From the NCBI GenBank assembly GCA_026874595.1, contig CM049313.1, positions 69,616,659 to 69,680,658 of the forward strand: a stretch of DNA of 64,000 nt, given 5' to 3'. Positions 46,317 through 57,800 of the stretch are shown piece by piece. The DNA is from Sipunculus nudus. Its lineage: Eukaryota; Annelida; Sipuncula; Golfingiida; Sipunculidae. Position numbers and translations under genes: made by a program. Under the pieces are notes generated by a model that searched no databases, had not been told where the DNA came from, and saw only the letters and a list, made by a program, of their open reading frames with translations. Positions within the stretch are counted from its first letter, which is position 1. Each line of letters starts with the position of its first letter.

Positions 46317-47170
46317 TTTAATCCTCCTATAGTCCATTTCACCACCTGCTGTACACCTGTTTTTTTGTAGATGATTTACTTAAAAGTTTATGTTTTTAAA
46401 TTTTTTTCCAAGAAAACAGTATATGAAAGTGACAACCTAAATCTCCGTTCACAACATTTAAGACTCTTTATCATGATCTTGCAGATATGGTGTGTCCCTC
46501 CATAAGTAGCCATCTTTGTTTTAGCTGGTTATATTTTTTCGAGTGTTTACATGAGATCATCCAATCAGCAGCTGTCAGTTGAGGCTAATTTTGCATGTGA
46601 CCAATGACCTTGACCGCCATAAGTGGGTCTGATATATATATGTTGTAAAATGTAGACTGATTTCTCATATTTTCAGATAATTCTCTTACTCAAATAAGGC
46701 ATAAGGTAGGAATTTAGTTACCTTGTTGAAAATTAGGTTCTGTAATCCTCTCCTCTACACTATAATTGTTTCCCTTGAAATGTAATTAATAAAAATTTTC
46801 ATAGCAAAAAAACAGGTGGACATGAGGGGATGAAACGGAATATAATGTCAATATAGTTTATGCTTTGTTTAACTTGAAAAAGGATATGTTCAGAGTAAAT
46901 AAATATTTGTGTCTCATAGGGATTGGATGGAGGCAAGTGGAAAGGCATTGGATTTTACAGATGAAGGTCTCTAGCTTCATTCCTGAAAGGGCTTCAAACA
47001 TTCACAGTAGAAACACACCGCTTTTCCTAGATGTGTTGAATTCAGGTTATGACCTCTGGATAATTGGCAAACCTTTTTATATATAATCTGAATAGAAGGA
47101 ATCTTCATACTTACATACAATCTTTATTTTTAATTAGAAATATTTTGTTGTTTGAGGTAACTGCCTCCAT

Positions 47171-47790
47171 TTTTAGCTCAGCTGACTGTAAGTGAACTGA
47201 GCTTTAGCAATGGTCCTTTTTCTGCTGGCTGTCCTTCCATCTGTCCATACGTTAAACTGGCACATTATGAAACTGTAGGAGCTACAGATCCAAAATTCGT
47301 CATGCAGTTAAATGTTCCAAAAATTACCTACCATACCAAAAATTTGGTTACTTCAACTTTGTTCCTTCAAGATATTAAGAAAAAAACTTAAATTTTTCTT
47401 TAAAAACCCATTGTCACACTTCAAGACTGCCTAATATATCAAAACAACTTATCTGTTTTTGATAATATTTAATACAAAATTAATAAATATATTCCTCTAT
47501 ATTTCCAATATACATACCAGAAATAAGGTCAGAATTGTGCAATTTCTTGAAGTGTGAACATAATGCACAATTCAGAAAAGATATTTACTCACTTAACATG
47601 AGAAATGTTGAAGCTAGAGACTTTTTTCAGGAACATAACTTTCTTTAATCAAGATTCAATTGTATACTGAAAATTATATCTTAAATTAGAAGTTATTAGC
47701 TTAAATACAAAATCAGTACCTTAAATTTTGCTCAACATTTTACATTCAAGGTAAACTTCAGCTGAGCTCAGTGACCCATGGGTCCCTTGT
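47171..47790 (-). mobile_element. Short complete copy of the hairpin-ended element
   Basis: In minus orientation it starts with ACAAGGGACCCATGGGTCAC and a TGAGCTCAGCTG segment (47761-47790 region) and ends with the hairpin (GCTCAGTTCACTTACAGTC, AGCTGAGCTAAAA) at 47171-47205. At 620 bp it is the smallest copy with both ends, so it defines the family termini. Next to it (47791-47880) is an inverted fragment of the array monomer at 34-38 kb. Confidence 0.7.
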
Positions 47791-47879
47791 TTTCTCTGTA
47801 TTTGAGACCTATAAAGATGTGGTCATTCGCTAACAGGGCACCAATCATAACAACTGGACCTGGAATCTTCTAACACCAG

Positions 47880-48685
47880 AAGCAAGCACCAGAGACCGTT
47901 CAAGTTTTGATAATATTATTGTAGAATTTACAAATGACTTGTGAATCTTTACAGTGACCACACAATGCTGAAGCATTTTTATTAATATTTATATCATTAT
48001 AGTTACGTGGGCTCATTCTTAGCCTGGTTTACTGATTTATTTGGATAAAAACTCAAAAGCAGTGTGATTAAAAAATCCCTTTCATGTATAAGGTTTATTT
48101 ACTGTGAAAATGGCATTATCTTGATTAAATATGAGGTGATTCATACCCTGATACCCCGCCTCTGCAAGACTGCTATGTGTGGGTTTTATCTTATCTCCAA
48201 TATAGGCCTTAAAAGAGGGCAGTATAGGCCACAAATACTAGTAATAGATGTTGCTGATAAGACTGGTGCTAATTGTATAAATCTGCATACACCTCATATA
48301 GAGTTGTTCTTTAGTTTGTGGAGTTATTATCTTAGCATTCTGATCTGAAATACAGCAAGATCATGTGTGATCACCAGTTTTTTGGGCCATTGTCAAAAGT
48401 TCCACATACATGAATGGTCTCAGATAGGGATGGCCTGTACCCATCATAGTAGAGTCATTGAGAGTTTGGTTTCAGCAAGAGTTGTACATTATTTATCCCA
48501 TCACCTTAGACATTACTGAATAATGGAATGTAGAAGAATGTATCCAAGGGATATGGATTTTCCCTGGTACCTGCTCAGTCAAGGCAAAGGTAATTTAATT
48601 TATTACATCCAGGTAATTTTATTTTTTAGGAGTTTCATTTGTAATACTTTATTTGTAAAATGTGTCTAATTTTATTTTATTGTAG
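47880..48685 (+). other. Region upstream of the first SPG11 coding exon
   Basis: An upstream SPG11 exon must exist, because the first coding exon seen begins at a splice acceptor, but I cannot identify it here or elsewhere in the 42.8-48.7 kb interval. A 285-bp plus ORF at 48064-48348 has no recognised domain. Confidence 0.4.
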
Positions 48686-48869
48686 GTATGGCAGGACCCA
48701 GTTCCAGTGTGTTGTGTAAGTTAACCAACAGATGTGGTCCTCAACAGTCATGTAAACCGGTAGTCCAGGCACCACAGCACCCCCTACTGGCCTGGATTGG
48801 AATAACAGGGGTTGATATATTTAACATTGCAGCAGAGAAGACCTTCACTTTACCTGTCAAAGCAAAAGG
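48686..48869 (+). CDS. SPG11: SPG11 exon a (first coding exon seen)
   Basis: The acceptor TTATTGTAG is followed by GTATGG. Encodes [10 protein letters not shown] through [17 protein letters not shown] to KAK, ending AAAAGG|GTAAGT in phase 2. The segment [14 protein letters not shown] corresponds to the early LLxLGxxxELLIYEF region of vertebrate spatacsin. Confidence 0.75.
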
Positions 48870-51800
48870 GTAAGTGGATAACAGTATTATCTGTAGGGCT
48901 ACAGGTAATGATGCATCATCTCCCAATATGATACAAATCATGATACTTTACTCTCAATACATCACATGATACAATACATGTAAGTAGTACATGTGTTCAG
49001 ATTCCAAATCATTGATCTTCTGTAAGATTCATGCTAGTTTGCCATGCTGTTGCTTCCAGACTTTATAAATAGTGAAACAGATCTTCAAGGTAAATGGTCA
49101 AATTGTGCAGTAGTTGGCCAATCAGATGCCTTTAATCGTATTTGGCCAATAATGATTTGCCTTTCACATGCTTAGCTTCTGACTATTGCTAATTACTTAG
49201 TTGGCTAGTCAAAATATCATCAGTGTGTTGATACAGGGACATCTGATGATACAGATGAGACTTCTGCCTTTGTATCACAGTGTATCGGTGAATGGTTACA
49301 GCCCTAATTACAGTCATGATCACAGTATGTGTGGGGTTCTTTTAATTAGGTTTATTTTGCGTATCTGTATACATCAATCCTTGTGCAAAATAACCTGTAG
49401 AGTACACCATGTTTCACATTACTGGTGACATTTGTATATTAGGGTGACATGGATGTGTGGACAGCCAGGCCAGTCAGCAGGGCTGGTAGTATTGACTGTG
49501 ACAGGGAGAATCCAGCTGTACAGAGTGGACCATACCATCACTGCAGCAACCACTGCCAGCACAGAGATCTCAAGTACTGCAGTAGCAGCCACAATCACTT
49601 CTCTGGGTATGTTAGTTGGTTTTCTAAATAGATTGATTAAAATGGGTTATTAAGATGATACAAACATGATTCACAGTAATTGTTATCTTAATTTAAAATA
49701 TGCCATTTAAGCACTATTGTCTTATGTTCTTTTAGCGATCCAATCTCTGTGTGTTTATAGTCAAACGTGTGTCTGTATGTGGGTCTGTGTGCATGTGTTT
49801 CTGTGACAGTAAAAGCCAAGCAACCTAAGTATTTTATAACATTCACATTTTTTTAAATTTTACATTAATTTGCTGCTGGATTGCACACTAGGGTGTAGGA
49901 TGAGATAATTTATTTATTTTAGTATTTCACACTGTATATTGTAAATAAAACAAGCTATCAGAGCTTAGTTTGTTACAATACTAGCTTCAGGCTTTTGCAG
50001 TAGCAGCTCTCAAACTGTTGCGATATTCCTTTTGATATTTGCATTGAGAAATATTTTGGTGTTTAAAAAGAAAATTTAAACAAACCTTTTCAGAGTGTCA
50101 TTATGTTCAAGTTTACATGCCTGTTTTAGTTTGATATTCTCTTCGGTTGCTCAGCGTATATTTCTTAAATATTTTTTATACTGTTACATGATATTTACAT
50201 TTATTTCTTATACGTTTGTTTAATGCTGTAGTTGTTTATGTGAATACAACAGCATAATAATACATTTGTGAGCCTAATATTAATGATAAATTATTATAAT
50301 TTATATTGTTATAATGCCCTTTAAAGCACCAATACATTTTGTTGTGACCTTTTTCCTCACCAGGGATCAGTGAGTTTTCTGCTGACTGCTGTGAGCTGCT
50401 TGGGGCCTGTGGTGATGTGGTGACCCTGCACCACACTGGCGTGGTGGCCTGTGTGAATGTTCTTGATGATCATGAACCTTCAGGCTTTAGGATTGCTGAG
50501 GACAGTGAGTTACACATAGCCAGTCCTCAGCTCCTGATGGGTTTCCATGGGAACAAGAATGCATGTATCCTTTTGAATACATGTATGAAAATTTAACAAA
50601 AACATAACTGCTAGGATGATCTGGCTCATTTATTACTGTTTTTCTGTTAGTTTACTTTTAATCCTTGTAATAGATAATAGATATTGAGAAATTATAGAAA
50701 TTATCTTGACATTTTTTGGTGTCAAATGATTGAGATAACTACATTCTCATTTGAGTCTAAAAATAAAACAATTTGTATCAATCAAATCAAATAAGGAAAT
50801 ATTTTTTAGGAGTGTAACTTAAAATTTTAGAAATTAAAAACAATCTTCACAGGTGATATTGTGTTCAGTCAGACTTCTAATTTTCCTTGATTCCTTCTAG
50901 ATTTATATGACATTCCCAGTGGCACTCTAAAGTCATTCTTTCCTTTGGCTTTACCTGCCACAGTAACAAGTAAGCACAGCAAGTTAGCTGTGTCACATGA
51001 TGCGAGATATGTGGCCTCTGTGTCAGAGGGCAAAGTTCACTTGCACACACTTGACCTGTGGATGTATAGAGATGTTGATTCCTCATTGGTAGATTTCAAA
51101 CAAGGATCAAAGACTCCAGGGTTTACACAACCATGGAAGAAAAGGATTTGGGGGACAAAGCTAACAAATATTTGGTGCAGTGTTAAAAAACGTAGCAGCC
51201 AACCTGCCACAGGGAGACATTTTCATGATGGGTACATTTCTTCACATACTGATACCCCTATAACAGTAATGGACTTGTCTGCACTAGAAGAAACATTGCA
51301 GGACACAGGTCTTGCTCATTCTGATCTGGCTGGGGTAACAGTGTCTGGAGTTAAGCAAATGATGTTTGTTGGAGATATGCTACTGATTCTCCTTGAGATG
51401 AATGAAAGCTGTTTGTTGACTGTATACAACCTGGTCACCAGTAGTATTCATCATTGTCAAAAGTGAGTAGTCTTATTAAAAAAATTGAACCTATGTGTCA
51501 TAAGAATGCCATTATATTTCATAACATGTAATTCACTCATCATACAATGTTCATGATACATTTGTTGTATAACCAATTCCACTTCCCCCCCCCCCTTTTT
51601 TCAACAGCAGAGTTTGCAAAGTATCACTTCCAGGAAAGTTGGCACAGGACAAAAAATGTTCAGACCAGTAGGGACTGTGAATTGCAAATCTGGCCATGTT
51701 TAAAATTTGCACTTTTAATACTCTGCTCCTATTGCTCAGATCATTCTTTGTCCTGTGCCAGTTTCCCTGGTGGTGATATGAAGTAAATGCTGCTAAAGAA

Positions 51801-54800
51801 AGCAGTTGTTATGTGGAAGAAGTTGTAGACTGAATGTAGCATGCTCAGTTTGTAATACATGTAAACATGATTTATTTCATTGAGACATGTTGTAATAATG
51901 ATATGGATAGATCCTATATGTGCATTAATGTTTGGTTTGGTTCCTTTGTGAAATTCTGCTGTGTAATAAAACTTACACCTTTTATTTATAAATAGCATTA
52001 ATATTCCATTTTCAGTGGAAGAGACACAGTGTACGAGATTTTAGTGTACAAGTGTACAAGTGTCTAAGAGGCTGTTACTGTGTGACAAATAGTACTGTAG
52101 AGTCTTAAGTAAAGTAAAGTTTAAGAGGGTTCTTCCTTCATATCAAATAGTTAGGAAAAACACTCAAGCAATTAAGTGAAGATGAATTTTATAATTTATA
52201 ATTAGAAATTTGTAATCAGTAAAAAATTTGTGTACTTTCTACTTTTGTAGGCTACCAGCAGATTCTATGTTAGTTCACAATGTAGACATAGAATCTCCAT
52301 GTTACATCAGGACAGGTGGCGACCTCTATATACTTGCACTTGACACGACACAAGAGAACTTAGTCACAAGGGTAGGTGAAGTCCCAAGACATGTCATATT
52401 AAAGATATGTTTAGGATATATTTTAGTTGAAACACTGAATACACTTATTGGTTGATGTGAAATTTACTAACAAAAATAATGAGTTGGACTCTTGACTTTG
52501 TTTTTAAATATTTTGCCAGATTATCAATGGACAGTAGTTGCGAGCCTGTTAGGTAACTTGCAGTATTTGTTAAATTCCAATTTTTGTGGTTTCCTGAGCT
52601 GGCCTTATGTCAACAAAGCTGTAGTGATTATGTTCAAACAGTCATACTATGTTATCAATAATTTAATGATCATTAGATTCAGTTCGCCCATGTGTGACTT
52701 TGGCTTGTTTAAATTTACTAATTACAAATACCATAATGTCGGAAAAGATTTGGCATCCTCATCAGTGTACATACACACAACATACTATCTATCATAAAGT
52801 CTTGTATACTTTTGTCAAGTGCACTGAAACAGTGTATTATTGTAAGCCTGTTAATGGTTGTGAACTATAACAACTTATCCAGTGCTAATGTTCTCAGATT
52901 ACATGTGCTTCACAGTTTTGTCTTTATTATTATCCCCTGCTTTAGCAGAAAGGGAAGACATTGATTTTGGTTTGTCTGTCTGTCTGTCCATCAGGTTTTT
53001 GTTTCCATGTGATAACTTTTCTAAATATTAACTGATTTCCTTCAAATTTTGTTCAGTCATTGCTCTCATGCATACCTTAGTTTGGAATGGTTTTGGAGTG
53101 TCTGTCTGAAAATTTGTTCTCACCAGCTCCAAAATAAAAATAAAATTTTGTTCCCAGTTCACAAGAAAATTATGATGTGGAGACATCTTCAGGGGACAAT
53201 GAATACTAAAACAGGGGCACTGTGACATGTGGAGACATCATCAGGGTAAAATAATAACTAAAACATAATAAGAAGGCAAAAGGGGGACAACAAGAGGCAG
53301 AAGCGGAGGACATAAATTCCACAAATTTGCTTGTTTTAATTCTCTTTACTTTTTGGTTTGAGCTTCAAGGTCTCTGAGTGTCTCGCTCTGTTTCAGCTGA
53401 TGACATGTGAGACAGTGTCAATGGCTGATCAATTGTGTCTGCTTAACCACTGGGACCAGTGTACCATCCCCCTGCATGCCCTTGTGGCTGGCATCAAGCA
53501 CCGACAGTTGGATACAATTGCATTTTTCCTAAAGACAAGACAGAATGGTAAGAACTAGTAATAAAACATGTAGCAGTTTTTAACTCTAGTATCTAATAGG
53601 ATAGAAAATTTTGCTTTTATTTGGTATTTCATTTTGATAAATTTCATACAGTGTACATTTAAATTTTTTGCACAACACAAAAATTTATTTTGACAAAATT
53701 ATTTTTCAAGTTATGTTATGAAAAAAAAAAATTTAAGATGGTCTCTTGCTCTTTGTTCAATACATGGTTTGCAGAAATCCATCATCCTTAGTCTCAAACA
53801 GATGTACTTACATGTGATTATATTATGTAAACCTTTATTGATTTGTTACAGAAATGATACATATATAAGAGAAATCTTTCCTTCATACTCCCTGCTTGAT
53901 AAGAGTGCACTAAGATATATATTATTTACACTATCAGTGTTTTGTTACAGTACTGACCTTACATAGTGAGGCTGAGATGAAGCAGATCTACCAGGCTTTA
54001 GAGCTGTTGACTGGCTGCATCAAAGACTGTAAGGCTGATCCACAGTCCATGCAGTTTGGGGACCACCTCCTGGGCCTGACTGTACAGTTCATTAATAAAC
54101 TGATACATGCTGCTGCAGGAAAGCTTCAAGATACATCCGTAACAGGTAAAAAACTGATACATCAGTGACAGGTAACAAGATACATCAGTCACAGGTAATG
54201 AAATACATAACAGTTACAGGTAACAATAGTACATCAGTCACATGTGACAAGATACTTTGGTCTCAGATAACCAGCTTCACCAGTGACAATAACATGATAT
54301 ATCAGTAAGAGGCAACAAAAATACACCAGCCACAGGTAACAAACATCAGTCTCAGGTAACCAGATACACCAGTGACAGTTAACAAACATCAGTCTCAGGT
54401 AACCAGATACACCAGTGACAGGTAACAAGATACATCAGTCTCAGGTAACCAGATAAACAAGTGACAGATAACAAGATATATCAGTAAAAGGCAACAAGAT
54501 ACACCAGTGACAGGTAACAAGTAACAACAGTCTCAGGTAACCAGATACACCAGTGACAGTTAACAAACATCAGTCTCGGGTAACCAGATACACCAGTGAC
54601 AGGTAACAAGAAACATTAATCTGAGGAATCCAGGCACAGAAATGAAAAATGAATGAAAAGCAGGGATATTGTAATAAATCAGTTAATAAATTCATTTACT
54701 CATTTAAAAAAAATATTGTTTTATATTTTTAAAATTTTCCGTTGCATGATGATAAAGGGTATTTTAATTGGTCCATTTATTGCTGATTACTCTTATACTT

Positions 54801-57800
54801 ACCTTTGTTTAACTGTCAGATTAGTTTTTGAAACTTTCTGCAGTCTTAAGTTAAAATGATGTTGCTTTTAGAATCAACTGGAAACAAATTAGACTTTCAT
54901 CAAAGAAGTGTAAATAAATACATCATTTGTCTGTTATTCTCTTTGTAGATCCAAACAAGAAGACATTGACTGCCATTCTGTCAACCCTCAGCAACTATCA
55001 TCTAGTACTGCGACAATACCACACCCCAGATCACCTGTCTGTGGGCAGTAAAACAGCCAAAACTACCTCAAAGGTAGGAGAGTCACAGAGTCTTCCCCTC
55101 CAGACAAGGAGAGCCTGGGACAGCATGTCTGTAGAGGAGGTTATACAGAAGGGGCTGGGACACAGTGACCTGGCAGCTCTGCAGTTTTATCTGGTTCAAC
55201 GATTTGGTAAAACAGCAGGATCATTTAAATCTTTACAGATACACAGTCTGAACCAAGCATTGATTCTACTTAAAGATGGGGATCTTGATGGAGCCACAAC
55301 TCTCCTCACTAACATGGTGAGTGCCTTCAGAGAACAGGTCGTCTTCAAAACATTTGTGTATTCATTGTAATATTAAATGATCTATAGCACCGAGAAATAT
55401 AAATGTATGCTTAGTAAAACATTGTTTTGTTAGATATAAAGAGAAACTTCAAAACTGTCATAAAAATTAAGCTAAATTTCAAGGTTACATTTAACTATAG
55501 GCCCTGGCATTCTTATCAAGTGGGTTTGTCAAAAAGAGACTTTACTGTAGACAGTGATGTAAGATTCGAGTCTGGACTTGGACTTGAGTCTGGACTCAAT
55601 TCCACTTTCCTAGGGACTTGGACTGACTCGAAGGACTTTTCTCAGACTCAGAAGTAAGGACTTGAGAATCAGACCTGAGTCCATCTTGAGTCCATTAGAT
55701 AAAAATACTGCAAAAACTTATATACTTGCCTGAAATACCAACAGAGTATTAGATTAACAAAATTAGACTATATTTACCAAATTTATGTACATCATCAGGA
55801 GCTAAAGTTAATTTTGAATTCAAGTAAAAAGCACATATAAACTATCTAAAAAAATGCACATGATAATCGAAATATCCATTCAAAATTTCTTTTAAAAAGG
55901 AGATGGGTATTTAACACAGACTCATACTTGTACCCAGCTTCCATGTTTTGGACTTGAAGAAGGCCGACTTGAACTCAAATCTGAAGGACTCAGATGGACT
56001 TGGACTCGAGTGGCCTAGACTCAGACTTGCACTTAAGACTTGGATGTTGTGGACTCGACTACATCACTGATTATAGGTCATTTATACTGGTAGAAAAAAA
56101 TCTTGGAATTTGGGATGCAACCTAACCTGGAGGTAGGGCTGAAACGGGTACAAAATTTTGGACTCGAGTACCCGATAGGCATTACCTGACTCGGACTCGA
56201 GTACTTGTTACCATGGCAATGCTGTGAAGATAAAACATACATCTGTTTACCGATGCAAAATATGCATAAATTTGACTTAGTGAGAGCTTAACTTTATCTC
56301 AACGAGGGAACAGATATATGTCATAACAAGACCTCAGTTAAATTGACTATAGCATATGTTTAGAGCCCTACGCCAGGCTACGACAATGGATAAATAATCC
56401 TACAGACTGTCCTAAAATTTGCAGTAAAATACATATATGCATGTACATACAAGAGTACTCGAGTCCAAATCTTGGACTCGAGTACTCGGTAAGTATTACC
56501 CGGACTCAAGTACTACTTTCAGCCCTACCTGGAGGGGGAGGGGGGGTGAGGCAGAGAACTGCCCTAGTGTGAACTCTGCCAAATCCTACACAGCAAAGTT
56601 ACAACTATTCAACAGAACTACAGGATTTAGCTCTAAACTCGTTTTTTAATTAAATGGGTCAGAAAAATATAAAAATGCCTATCCACAGGTAGATATAATA
56701 TAAAGGTTAAATAAAAGTATGTCTTTTATTATCATATAGGATTATCAGCTTGTTCTTTAAATAGATATGATAACAACAAGACATGATTTCAATCCATTTT
56801 ACATTTTTAATTTGAACCAGTTATGAAAGTTCGGTGTAATTTATTGCTAGACTCAGTATATGTTACTCACGTTTAAAAGATATGTTGCACAACATAAGTG
56901 TTTCAAATGTGAAACACCTTGGTAAATCTTAAAAAGTAAGATTCATTTACCAAAAGTGTGAAGGGTAACAAACAAACAATAGACAAATAGTGTAAGTGGA
57001 GTGATATTTACACAAATGTGCTTACATTTTCTATTACTTTTGTTTACAGGGATTTTCCTCTGATGAGAAGCTTCTCCAGCTGTTAGAGTACAGTCCTGAC
57101 AGACAGCTTAGAGACTTCATAGCCCAGCACCTGGCCAGTCGTGGTCTTCTCACTGACTCACAGAGGGCAGCACTTGCATTCCTCAACCAACTCCAGTCCA
57201 TCTACTCCTGTCCTTCATTCAACCTGTCAAAAATGCTCAGGAACTCCAGGTTAAATGATGATGATACACATGAAGCCAAGATAGATTTTATAATGTTTAA
57301 ATATCTTTTAAGAATATGTGTGTTCCAGTGTTACTTGAAAAGCCCACATTGATAGACCATTATTTAAAATTTTCCTAATTACCATAAGTAATATGTGTAT
57401 AAAAAGCAGCCTATATACATATAGACCCTTTGCACTGACGTCACAGCGTCCTAAGCAACAGCTGCTGGCCGGCATACTGGAGGATAAACACTGCTGGAGT
57501 ACAGGCTGACACAAGCCAGTACCAGCATATGCCAGCATGGGGTGGCTGTATAATGTCTATGATGCATACACTATACTGGTCAAGTAAAGCCAAATGATTC
57601 TGATCAAATAAAGGGCCTGTGTATATTTAGTAGATGTCAAGGGTTATTGATTAAATGGGAACATGATAGGGATGTCGGGTTTTCTAAGGAAGCACCTATA
57701 ATTAACCTTTCACTGAAACTATGCAAGTTGCTGACCCTGACCAGTTAATGTCCTGTCCCTGTGGGTCAAGTGATGTAACCTGTAGGGGAATGTATATTTT

